A stretch of DNA of 26,329 bases from CAYTCZ01 sp964436315. Lineage in GTDB: Bacteria > Actinomycetota > Thermoleophilia > Gaiellales > Gaiellaceae. This document shows, in pieces, positions 15,324 to 22,769 of this stretch. The position numbers and the translations under genes were made by a program. Within the stretch, counting starts at the first letter, position 1; every line of letters begins with the position of its first letter. The stretch spans positions 1 through 26,329 of the forward strand of contig CAYTCZ010000053.1 of the NCBI GenBank assembly GCA_964436315.1. The letters run 5' to 3'. Below the pieces are notes generated by a model. It saw only the letters and a program-made list of their open reading frames with translations, did no database searches and was not told the DNA's origin.

Positions 15324-16780
15324 GTGGTTGCCTCCCTTTGCTGCGAGGCAGCCAGCGCGGCGAGTGCCAGCAGGCCCCACGTCATCGGATCCTCGAAGAA
15401 CGCGTTGTAGAAGTTCGAGTGCACGAAGATCGCTAGAAAGGCTACGCCGAGAATCAGACCGGTTCGAGCGGCAAAGCTCTGGTCGGACACGTTGCGACGG
15501 AACGCGACGACCAAGCCGGCAACAACAAGCCAAGCAAACAGAGCGAGCCCCACGATGCCGGTCTCAGCGGCCACCGTCACGGGAGTCGTATGCGATGCGG
15601 CGCTCGGCGGAGCACGGTTAAGACCAAGGCGGGCAGCATAAGCGTCCTCGAATCCGCCCACACCGACTCCTACGATCGGATGGTCGACTGCAACGCGAAT
15701 CCCGTTCTCCACGAGTTCAGCACGGCCGCTCGTCGCGCGGTTGAGCCCGCTCGATTCTTGGGCGATCACCGGAGCCTCGAGAGCGTCGACTGTCGGCCAC
15801 GCGAAGCCGACCGCCGCGAACGCGGCGCCTGCCAACGCAACTGCCGCGACGGTCCGCGAGCGCCAGGCAAGAACGGCGAGAACGATGATCCCCGCCATGA
15901 GGGCCGCGAAGCTGGATTGGGAGAAGGAGAAGAGAAGGCCGAGCCAGATGAAGCCTATGCCTGCCATGAGGTAGGGATCCCAGCGCGGACGGGCACGGAA
16001 TACCACCATCGCAAGGAGCACCAGAATCGCGACCACGAGAAACCGGCCGTAGATCGATGGATCCCAGAACAGGGAGTTGACCCTGAAGAACGAGCCGTAG
16101 ATGTTTCCGACGACGACCTTCGGGTTCCAGAAGATGTCCCGCGCAGCCCACTGATAGACCCCGACAGCGGAGAAGAGGAGAGCCATTCCTGTCAGCAGGC
16201 CGGCGAGGCCAATCAGCGCGCGCCGATCCCACGGGAGGCGCGAGAGCACCACGGCGAGCAGGGCGAACGGCAGCACGAAGAAGAACATCGCGATTGCTGC
16301 CTCTTCCGCTCGATCAGTCCAGAGGCCCGAGAGCGCAAACCACGCGACGAGGAAGGTCAATGGCCAGGCCAGGATTCCGAGTTCCCGTACCGTGGATCGG
16401 TCCTGGTACAGGCTCCAAGCGAGTGCAAGAGCCGCGCCGGCGACGACCGCGTAGAACGGAACCAGGAGATTGGCCGAGGTATCCCCGACGGTGACCGGAA
16501 TCCGCGCCGGGACGGCGACGAGGGCGAGGAAGGCAACGGCCCACGGCCAACGCCGAAAGATTGCGGCGAGCGCGACCGCGAGGACGATCCCGGCGATAGC
16601 GGCAAACACGAGGCGCTGCTCGTCGCCCTCCGGCGCCATGAGCGGGAGAAAGAGCACCATTCCGAGACCCCAGGTGACCAGCCCGAAGAGCCTGGCGTTT
16701 CGCGCCGGCGCCAGGATCAGCAAGGCGAGCCCGGCAGCGGCGACCGGCCCTCCCGCACGCGTCAAGATCTCGGCGGTCAT
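15320..16780 (-). CDS. O-antigen ligase family membrane protein
   Basis: A 486-residue polytopic protein with about twelve hydrophobic segments. The Wzy_C signature loop lies near residues 373-420: VGVGVGGFEDAYAARL, then SHTTPVTVAAETGIVGL, matching the Gly-rich turn and H-T-x-P-hydrophobic pattern of the family. It has no TPR tail, unlike the 694-residue relative two genes downstream. Its ATG overlaps the upstream stop as ATGA and its stop overlaps the PIG-L start as GTGA, so three genes are translationally chained. It probably polymerises or ligates a surface polysaccharide. Confidence 0.86.
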   Translation of the reverse strand: MTAEILTRAGGPVAAAGLALLILAPARNARLFGLVTWGLGMVLFLPLMAPEGDEQRLVFAAIAGIVLAVALAAIFRRWPWAVAFLALVAVPARIPVTVGDTSANLLVPFYAVVAGAALALAWSLYQDRSTVRELGILAWPLTFLVAWFALSGLWTDRAEEAAIAMFFFVLPFALLAVVLSRLPWDRRALIGLAGLLTGMALLFSAVGVYQWAARDIFWNPKVVVGNIYGSFFRVNSLFWDPSIYGRFLVVAILVLLAMVVFRARPRWDPYLMAGIGFIWLGLLFSFSQSSFAALMAGIIVLAVLAWRSRTVAAVALAGAAFAAVGFAWPTVDALEAPVIAQESSGLNRATSGRAELVENGIRVAVDHPIVGVGVGGFEDAYAARLGLNRAPPSAASHTTPVTVAAETGIVGLALFAWLVVAGLVVAFRRNVSDQSFAARTGLILGVAFLAIFVHSNFYNAFFEDPMTWGLLALAALAASQQREATT

Positions 16781-17757
16781 CCGGCGGCCTTTCGAATTCT
16801 GACGGTCGCGGTGTCCTTATGGCCCGAGGCCTCCACGCGCAGGATGTACCGACCAGGTTGCGTCTTCTTCGGAATCTTCACGGACGCCGCGTTCGAGCTC
16901 GACTCGCCGCGCGCGAACGGCTTCTTCCCCTTCTTTCGGAGGACCCAGGTGAACGGAAGCGAGTCCGTCACCACTCGGAATCGCAACCGCTCGCCTACAC
17001 GGGTCTCGTACTCGTCCTCTGTGAGCGCGATGTAGCGGATTGTGACGAGGACTGTCTCCGTTTCGGTGATGTTCCCCGCCGAGTCGTGAGCCGCGAGCGA
17101 CACGCTATACGTGCCGGCCGACAGCTTCTTCCCGCCCACCTTGCCGTTCCAATTGAGCCGCCACTGACCCGCCTCTCGACGTTTGCCTCGAACCGCAACC
17201 TCGCCGTCGACGACGACGTTGACCCGAGTTGGCTCAGCCGTCCGATACGTGAACCGGATCCGATCCGCCTTGCCATCGCCATTCGGAGAAAAGGTCTCGC
17301 GAGAGATTGCGACCAGCGTGATCTCTGGCGATTGATTGTCAACCTCGACCGGACTCGGAATCAGAATCGTCCGATCCGCGTCTTCGAGATGAACTCGGAG
17401 GCGGTACTTGCCCTCCTCGACGACGCTGCCCTCATCGTCGCGGCCATCCCACTCGAAGGTGTGATTCCCCCGTGAGACCTCCTCGCCTTCGACGAGAACC
17501 CTGACCGTGTCTCCGTCATCGTTGACGATCTCTGCATCGACGACGTCAGAGGTGCGGAACCGGACCTGGAGCGAGGCAGTCGCAGCATCGCAATCGCAGT
17601 CGGGAGCGAATCGATCGTCGACGCGTGGGGCGGTGACCGGGGAGCGCTCGAGCTTCAGCGCCTCGGTGACAGCGAAGGCGGCTGTCGTCCCGGCAAGAAG
17701 AGCCAGGACCAGCACGGTAACCGCGACGTTTCGCAAACCTCTCAAGTCTAGGGACAA
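16777..17757 (-). CDS. Membrane-anchored protein with FlgD-like Ig repeats
   Basis: About 326 residues from the chosen TTG. An N-terminal hydrophobic segment (VAVTVLVLALLAGTTAAFAV) acts as signal or anchor. The exported part has two FlgD-type Ig modules, each with the signature W(D/N)G then an AGTY/EGKYR strand: FEWDGRDDEGSVVEEGKYRL and LNWNGKVGGKKLSAGTYSVS. Between them is an SPNGDGKADR segment, like calcium-binding loops in adhesin-type Ig domains. A third beta-rich domain with several Lys residues closes the protein. The start is uncertain: TTG codons at 17757, 17745 and 17736 all precede the helix, and the frame is open to 17886, inside the next gene. It is likely a cell-surface structural or glycan-binding partner of the downstream ligases. 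Confidence 0.7.
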   Translation of the reverse strand: MSLDLRGLRNVAVTVLVLALLAGTTAAFAVTEALKLERSPVTAPRVDDRFAPDCDCDAATASLQVRFRTSDVVDAEIVNDDGDTVRVLVEGEEVSRGNHTFEWDGRDDEGSVVEEGKYRLRVHLEDADRTILIPSPVEVDNQSPEITLVAISRETFSPNGDGKADRIRFTYRTAEPTRVNVVVDGEVAVRGKRREAGQWRLNWNGKVGGKKLSAGTYSVSLAAHDSAGNITETETVLVTIRYIALTEDEYETRVGERLRFRVVTDSLPFTWVLRKKGKKPFARGESSSNAASVKIPKKTQPGRYILRVEASGHKDTATVRIRKAAG

Positions 17758-17795
17758 GACCCCACGAGGAGTGCAGTACGAGCGAACGGCCGCCG

Positions 17796-18572
17796 TCAGA
17801 AAGCGCCAACGAGCTTTAGACCGGTGATGAACAGAACGGTCGCCAAAGCAACGCGAATCGTCCGATCGGGCAGGTGGACGGTCCAATGACTCGCGATCAC
17901 GACGCCCGGTATCGACCCGAGGGCGAGCCAGCCGGTCGCACTCAGGTCGACGTTTCCGGCAGCGAGGTGGGCGATGCCCGCGGCCCAGAGGAGGATCGCC
18001 GCGTGAAAGATGTCGGTCCCGACGATCTTCGCTGCGGTCAAGGGGAAGAGGAGCAGGAGCATGAGCCCAAAGAACGTTCCGCTACCGACGGAGGTCAGAC
18101 CCAGGATGAACCCACCTTGCACGCCGATCACGAACGCCAACACACGATCACGGCGGGTGATTCGATAGGGGCGGTCGTCTGGAACGCCGCCGTGCACGTA
18201 GGTCTTGGCAATGAAGCCGATGCCCGCAGCTATGAGCGCACCACCCAGGATTCGGCTCGTGATCGTCTCGACGTCGTCACCGAAGGTGTCTTGGAGGTAC
18301 TCGATGAAGAAGACGCCGGCGAGCGCAGCGGGGATAGAACCGAGTGCCATCCAAAACGTCAGCCTCGCATGGACATGGCCGAGCACTCGATGCCGCCAGC
18401 CGCCGAAAGTCTTGAAGATCGCCCCGTGCAGGATGTCGGTTCCAACAGCCGTGATGACGCTGAAATCGAAGATTAGAACGAGCAGCGGTGTCATGAGACT
18501 GCCACCCCCAACACCGGTGAACCCGACCAGAAGCCCAATCAAAAGCCCGGTGAGCGACAGCTCCCAGGTCAT
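17796..18572 (-). CDS. TauE/SafE (TSUP) family anion exporter
   Basis: A 258-residue membrane protein of the TSUP family. It opens with the family signature LLIGLLVGFTGVGGGSLMTPLL, and the repeat of that signature appears in the second half (GVQGGFILGLTSVGSGTFFG), as expected of the two four-helix bundles. Members export sulfite, sulfoacetate or thiosulfate, or carry other organic anions. Here it lies downstream of ATP sulfurylase, APS reductase and phosphosulfolactate synthase, all on the same strand, which supports sulfite or a sulfonate as cargo. The ATG start follows a GGGGTG stretch. It is separated from sat by 216 bases with palindromes, so it may have its own promoter. Confidence 0.88.
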   Translation of the reverse strand: MTWELSLTGLLIGLLVGFTGVGGGSLMTPLLVLIFDFSVITAVGTDILHGAIFKTFGGWRHRVLGHVHARLTFWMALGSIPAALAGVFFIEYLQDTFGDDVETITSRILGGALIAAGIGFIAKTYVHGGVPDDRPYRITRRDRVLAFVIGVQGGFILGLTSVGSGTFFGLMLLLLFPLTAAKIVGTDIFHAAILLWAAGIAHLAAGNVDLSATGWLALGSIPGVVIASHWTVHLPDRTIRVALATVLFITGLKLVGAF

Positions 18573-18788
18573 GAGACACCCCGTTCGCTAGGGCAGACGA
18601 ATCGATGCCCGCGACTCGGCTCCCGGGCAGTAAGCGCGTTGGTCGGCTGCTCCGCTTGCGTCATTCGATCGAATGCGGCTCCGTTTCCGAGGCTGCCTCG
18701 TTCTCGGAGACCGCGGCGACTGACACGCTCTCATAAACGCGGACGAGTCGGATGCACCGAGGCCACGGGTGCACCCGCTGGCGCTGTC
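18573..18788 (-). promoter_or_regulatory. Palindrome-rich gap between sat and the TauE gene
   Basis: This 216-base gap holds three symmetrical elements: a perfect 14-bp palindrome CATTCGATCGAATG (18662-18675), about 90 bases upstream of the exporter start; a nested hairpin with outer stem CTCCG/CGGAG (18679-18709) and inner stem CGAGG-ctg-CCTCG (18688-18700); and a 12-bp palindrome CGGGTGCACCCG (18766-18777) just past the sat stop. The last two could end the sat transcript. The 14-bp palindrome looks like an operator for a dimeric regulator. No gene is seen. Confidence 0.45.
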
Positions 18789-19928
18789 CTAGGAGTCTTG
18801 GTAGGCGTCTACGAGGATGGCCGCGACCTCGAGCCTCGAGAACTCCGCCGGCGGAAGGTCGCCACCGGCGAGCATCTCGCGAACCTTGGTCCCAGAGAGA
18901 AAGACGTGCTCCTCGCCGGGATGCGGACAGGTCTTCGCGGTGGCCATCTGGCCGCAGGCCTTGCACCAGAACGAGTGCTCGAAGAACATCGGCTCGATGT
19001 CGAGCTCGTGCGGCTCGAACTCGTCAAAGATGAGCTGTGCATCGTACGTTCCGTAGTAGGAGCCGACGCCGGCGTGATCACGGCCCACGATGAAGTGCGA
19101 GCAGCCGTAGTTCTTGCGGCAGATCGCATGCCAGATAGCCTCGCGGGGCCCCGCGTAGCGCATCGCTGCCGGGAACGCCGAGACCACGACGCGATCGGTC
19201 GGGTAGTAGCTGTCGATCAGCGCGTCGTACGCACGGACGCGAACGGCCGCCGGAACATCGTCTGATTTCGTCTCGCCGACGAGCGGGTGAATAAGAAGTC
19301 CATCGACGGTCTCGAGCGCACACTTCGTGAGGTACTCGTGCGCGCGGTGGATCGGGTTTCTCGTTTGGAACCCGACGACGCGACGCCAGCCACGCTCGGC
19401 GAAGAGGGCGCGCGTTTCGGAGGGATCCTTCGCCAACTCAGGAAAGGGCGGCTCTCGCCGTGCAAACACGGTCACCGGGCCGGAGACGTAGAGATCGTGC
19501 TGCGCGCAGAGCCGTGCCACGCCCGGGTGCTCGACGTCCGCGGTTTGAAAGCAGCTTTGGGCCTCGCGCGACTTGTCGTAGCCGAACGTCTCCTCGACAT
19601 CGAGCACGGCGACGGGATTCCCGTTTTCGTCGGCGAGCGCAAGCTGGTCACCCTTTGGCGCCGTCTCAACCGCGAGGCAGACCGGAAGCGCCCAAGGAAG
19701 TCCGTCGACGAGGCGCATCTCCGAGACGACGCTCTCGTAATCGCTCGGTCCCATGAATCCGGTCAGCGGCGACAGTCCGCCCGCTGCGATCATCTCGAGA
19801 TCCGAGAGCTCGCGAGACGTGAGGCGGAGGGTCTCGAGCTTCTCGAGCCCCTCCGGACGCTCACCAAATCGGTCGACGAGCGCACCGCCGTGCGGGCTGA
19901 TCAGATGACTTTCGGCCACGACGCTCAC
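18789..19928 (-). CDS. sat: Sulfate adenylyltransferase (ATP sulfurylase)
   Basis: A 379-residue ATP sulfurylase of the single-chain Sat type (not CysDN), making APS and pyrophosphate from ATP and sulfate. The active-site QTRNPIHRAHE motif lies near residue 190 and GRDHAGVGSYYG near 270. Near residue 320 a CKACGQ...CPH cluster gives the Cys/His ligands of a structural zinc seen in some bacterial Sat proteins. The end, FLSGTKVREML, is also typical. There is no fused APS kinase domain; the kinase is a separate gene upstream. The start is GTG at 19928 with a GGGGG stretch before it. It forms the head of the sulfate route with cysC and cysH. Confidence 0.95.
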   Translation of the reverse strand: MSVVAESHLISPHGGALVDRFGERPEGLEKLETLRLTSRELSDLEMIAAGGLSPLTGFMGPSDYESVVSEMRLVDGLPWALPVCLAVETAPKGDQLALADENGNPVAVLDVEETFGYDKSREAQSCFQTADVEHPGVARLCAQHDLYVSGPVTVFARREPPFPELAKDPSETRALFAERGWRRVVGFQTRNPIHRAHEYLTKCALETVDGLLIHPLVGETKSDDVPAAVRVRAYDALIDSYYPTDRVVVSAFPAAMRYAGPREAIWHAICRKNYGCSHFIVGRDHAGVGSYYGTYDAQLIFDEFEPHELDIEPMFFEHSFWCKACGQMATAKTCPHPGEEHVFLSGTKVREMLAGGDLPPAEFSRLEVAAILVDAYQDS

Positions 19929-20112
19929 GCCGTCACCCCCTCTCCGAATTTGTCGGGGCCGCCGCTTGCCTCCCTCCAGTTCCAGCCTACTGGGGAAAGG
20001 CGCGCGCGTGTTTCACGCTCTGCACCAACAGTGAGCCAGACCGACCGGACCGATTCCGCGGCACCCGCGGGAGGTCGAGGGCCAGAGACACCGCCACATC
20101 CCAGGCGCGCGC
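19929..20112 (-). promoter_or_regulatory. Gap between cysC and sat with GC-rich hairpin
   Basis: A 184-base gap breaks the otherwise overlapping sulfur operon. It contains a perfect 6-bp hairpin, CCGCGG with a 3-base loop, at 20056-20070, about 45 bases past the cysC stop. This may be a terminator or processing site, so sat may also be transcribed separately. I do not recognise a known riboswitch. Confidence 0.35.
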
Positions 20113-20664
20113 TCACCGGATCGCCTCGGTCGGTACGAGACCGAGTTCGTCGAGTCGTCCGAGAACCCGCTCTGCGCTCTCTTCCGGCGTTTCGATCTCG
20201 GTCGGCACGATCAACTCGGGGTTCGCCGGTTCCTCATACGGATCCGACACGCCCGTGAACTCTTTGATCTCGCCGGCGAACGCCTTTGCGTACAGGCCCT
20301 TGGTGTCACGCTCCGCACACGCCTCAACGGACGCCTGGACGAACACTTCGACGAACGCGCCGAACTCTTCCACCATCGACCGCGCTTTCTGGCGCGTCTC
20401 CTCATACGGCGAGATCGCCGAGACGACCACCGTCGCTCCATGACGCGTGAGCCGCGAGGCAACCCAGCCAATCCGTTCAATATTCGTGTCTCGATCTTCC
20501 CTCGAGAACCCGAGTCCCTTCGAGAGATGGGTTCGGACGACGTCGCCGTCAAGGTACTCAACCGCGCGTCCGCGATCTTCAAGCACTGAGCCGACATGTT
20601 GCGCGATCGTCGATTTCCCGGCGCCCGAGAGCCCCGTGAACCAGAGCGTGAATCCGTTCGTCAT
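20113..20664 (-). CDS. cysC: Adenylylsulfate (APS) kinase
   Basis: A 183-residue APS kinase that phosphorylates APS to PAPS. The P-loop GLSGAGKST is at about residues 9-17, the APS-binding DGDVVRTHLSKGLGFSREDR at about 38-57, and the lid region KGLYAKAFAGEIKEFTGVSDPYE near residue 120. Length and motifs match the free-standing bacterial enzyme. The ATG at 20664 overlaps the stop of the APS reductase gene (ATGA), which fixes the start; the open frame upstream is not protein-like. Since the neighbouring reductase appears to use APS, the PAPS made here is more likely meant for sulfotransferases, such as the one at 68-955. Confidence 0.95.
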   Translation of the reverse strand: MTNGFTLWFTGLSGAGKSTIAQHVGSVLEDRGRAVEYLDGDVVRTHLSKGLGFSREDRDTNIERIGWVASRLTRHGATVVVSAISPYEETRQKARSMVEEFGAFVEVFVQASVEACAERDTKGLYAKAFAGEIKEFTGVSDPYEEPANPELIVPTEIETPEESAERVLGRLDELGLVPTEAIR

Positions 20665-21359
20665 CCTGTCCTTTCGTCTTCCTCGGTGTGAATGCCGCAC
20701 TCCAGTTTGTCGGAATCCGCCCAGCGGCCCGCGCGCTCCTCCTCATCCGGCTCGGTCGGCCGCGTGCAGGGAATGCAGCCGATCGATCGATAGCCCGCGT
20801 CGTGAAGGGGGTTGTACGGGATGTCGTGCTCGACGATGTAGCTCCAGACGTCTTCCTCGGACCAGCCCGCGAGTGGATGAATCTTCCAGACGCCGTAGCG
20901 TTCTGAGTACTCCGCCTTCTGCGTCTCTGCGCGAGAAGGAGCTTGCTGACGACGAATGCCCGAGATCCAGGCGTCGTAGGGTTCGAGGCACCGGATCAGC
21001 GGCTCGACCTTGCGGAGGTAGCAGCATCGGTCGGGATCCCGTTCCCAGAGATTGGCTCCTTCGCGTCGATGCTGTTCTGCGATCGTCGGAATCTCCGGCC
21101 TGATCGGAGTCAGGCCGTATCTCTTTGTGAGCCGCGCCCGCGTGTCGTAGGACTCTCTGAAGAAGAGGTGAGTGTCGAGCTCTATGACGTCGATCTCGAG
21201 GTCGAGCTCGGCGACCATGTGTGCGAGAACGCTGGACTGTTTCTGCCATGAGCACGACAGACAGAGCCGATCGCCGAACTCTTCCGCAGCCCAGAGCATG
21301 ATGTCTTCTGCTGAGAGCGACTCGACCTCGATCGGCGGTGGCGAGAGCTGGCCCGTCAA
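20661..21359 (-). CDS. cysH: APS reductase (assimilatory, iron-sulfur type)
   Basis: A 232-residue member of the CysH family. The CC pair (CCYLRKVEPL, near residue 112) and CxxC pair (IGCIPCTRP, near 196) are those that hold the [4Fe-4S] cluster in APS reductases and are absent from PAPS-only enzymes. The catalytic tail Cys is in LECGIH near residue 224. SCSWQKQSSVLAHM and HPLAGWSEEDVW are typical PP-loop-type segments. It reduces APS to sulfite and AMP using thioredoxin. The TTG start overlaps the stop of the comA gene as TTGA, and the stop overlaps cysC as ATGA. No sulfite reductase gene is in the window. Confidence 0.93.
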   Translation of the reverse strand: MTGQLSPPPIEVESLSAEDIMLWAAEEFGDRLCLSCSWQKQSSVLAHMVAELDLEIDVIELDTHLFFRESYDTRARLTKRYGLTPIRPEIPTIAEQHRREGANLWERDPDRCCYLRKVEPLIRCLEPYDAWISGIRRQQAPSRAETQKAEYSERYGVWKIHPLAGWSEEDVWSYIVEHDIPYNPLHDAGYRSIGCIPCTRPTEPDEEERAGRWADSDKLECGIHTEEDERTG

Positions 21360-22192
21360 GCCTCAACACCCTCGAGCGATTTCGCCTCGCCTGCTGTCCG
21401 GAGCAGGTGTGGAAGCGTGTCGGCTCGCAGGCCCAAGCGGAGCGTCTCCAGCGGAATGACCTCGCTGGGCGGAATGTTGCCGAGGTTCACCTCGGGACCG
21501 AAGTGCTTGACGAACCAGGCCTGCGACGACTTGGTCGGCGCTTCGAAAATCACGTTGCCGACGTCGATCTCGTGGGCAATCTCATCGATGAGACCGGTCC
21601 GCATTTCGCCGGTCGGCCGAAAGATTCCGGCGGTTCCAGTCTCGCGGCCTTCCGTGATGACTTTCCACGCACCCGCAGCGAGCTCGTCCTTCATCCATTC
21701 GACCCACTGGTACGGCGCGTAGACGACGTCCGCGTCCTTCGAGCCAACTTCAGAGAGCACGGTGAAGTCCTGAGCGAGCTCAGCGATCAGCTCGAGCTTG
21801 GTCTCACGCGACAGTTCGATTGTGCCGTCGGAAATCTCGACGTGAGAGAAGCGATTCTCCGTCAACCAACTCCGGTACTCGTCGAGCTTTCCCCGGACAT
21901 ATGCAGCTTCGAAGAGCGTTCCTCCGCACACAACGGGCGTGCCGAATGAGCGATACAGCGCGATCTTCTTCTCGAGGTTGTTCGTGACATACGACGTTCC
22001 CCAACCGAGCTTGACGACGTCGACGTAGTCACCGGCGGTATCGAAGAGGCCCTCGATCTCGCGAAGGTTCATCCCCTTGTCGATCACATGCGTGAGTCCG
22101 CTCGACCTCGGCTTCGGTGGCCGCCCGGGCAACGCGAGGAAGCCGTCCGGTTGGGCGCCAAGAGGCTGAGGGTCCTTCTCAGAGCCTGGCAT
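21356..22192 (-). CDS. comA: Phosphosulfolactate synthase
   Basis: A 278-residue ComA-family TIM-barrel enzyme, which adds sulfite to phosphoenolpyruvate to give (R)-phosphosulfolactate, the first step of one coenzyme M route. Family landmarks include THVIDKGM near residue 37, DVVKLGWGTSYV near 57, CGGTLFEAA near 88, EISDGTIELS near 120, LSEVGSKDA near 147, ITEGRETGTAGIF near 184 and VIFEAPTKSSQAWF near 217. The ATG overlaps the end of the fumarase beta gene by 14 bases, and the stop overlaps the start of cysH. Coupling the sulfite consumer to the sulfite producer is strong context. A few homologues have other roles, so the activity is probable, not certain. Confidence 0.88.
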   Translation of the reverse strand: MPGSEKDPQPLGAQPDGFLALPGRPPKPRSSGLTHVIDKGMNLREIEGLFDTAGDYVDVVKLGWGTSYVTNNLEKKIALYRSFGTPVVCGGTLFEAAYVRGKLDEYRSWLTENRFSHVEISDGTIELSRETKLELIAELAQDFTVLSEVGSKDADVVYAPYQWVEWMKDELAAGAWKVITEGRETGTAGIFRPTGEMRTGLIDEIAHEIDVGNVIFEAPTKSSQAWFVKHFGPEVNLGNIPPSEVIPLETLRLGLRADTLPHLLRTAGEAKSLEGVEA

Positions 22193-22763
22193 AGAGCTCC
22201 TCCAATCGTTTCTTTGCCGCCGTCTGAACCTCGCGGTAAAGCGAGTTCCCGTGTGAGTCGATGCCGACTGTCAGGGGGCCGAAGTCCTTCACCCGGAACT
22301 TCCAAAGACACTCGGGCATCAGATCCTCCCACTCCACCTCTTCGATCTCCTCGATCTGAGTCGTCTCGAGCGCCGCTGCCCCGCCGACGATCGCGAAGTA
22401 GACCATCCCCTGCTCACGCATCGGTTCGATCGCGTCGTCGGGAAGCCCACCCTTTCCACAGATCGCCCGAACGCCGTACTCGCGACCGAGTGGCTCGGTG
22501 AACCGCGCCATCCGGGCGCTGGTCGTCGTGCCGATGCAGATCTTCTCGTATCGCCCGTCGTCGAGTTTCCTCACGTTTGGCGCCGTGTGCAGCAACAGCG
22601 CCCCATCGAGCTCCATCTCAGGACGTTGTCCATGATCGAACATGCGAATCTGCGTGCGATCACGGATCCCGATGATGTGCCCATCCACGACCACCGAGTC
22701 GCCGGCACGTAGTTTGCGGATCTCCTCCTCCGTGGCTGGAAACGTCATGCTGATCTGCGCCAC
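22179..22763 (-). CDS. Class I fumarate hydratase/tartrate dehydratase-type beta subunit
   Basis: A 194-residue beta subunit of the iron-sulfur hydro-lyase family (fumarase class I, C-terminal domain; also L(+)-tartrate dehydratase beta). Signature parts are GDSVVVDGHIIGIRDRTQIR near residues 21-40, LHTAPNVRK near 58, GTTTSARM near 77, ICGKGGL near 99, and FRVKDFGPLTVGIDSHGNS near 158. It starts 6 bases after the alpha subunit gene and overlaps comA at its end. It should form the active enzyme with the alpha subunit. The substrate cannot be fixed by family: fumarate/malate is the default, and a sulfonate analogue is possible given the operon. Confidence 0.9.
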   Translation of the reverse strand: MAQISMTFPATEEEIRKLRAGDSVVVDGHIIGIRDRTQIRMFDHGQRPEMELDGALLLHTAPNVRKLDDGRYEKICIGTTTSARMARFTEPLGREYGVRAICGKGGLPDDAIEPMREQGMVYFAIVGGAAALETTQIEEIEEVEWEDLMPECLWKFRVKDFGPLTVGIDSHGNSLYREVQTAAKKRLEELYARL

Positions 22764-22769
22764 CGGTTC

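Noticed and set aside
15590..17035. Long plus-strand open frame (481 codons) opposite the O-antigen ligase gene
   Set aside because: It is extremely rich in Arg, Glu, Gly and Asp with no hydrophobic core, and lies antisense to a clear membrane protein. It is a shadow of GC-rich coding sequence.
19929..20112. SAM or other known riboswitch upstream of sat
   Set aside because: I looked for familiar conserved cores and found only a GC-rich hairpin; nothing supports a named riboswitch.
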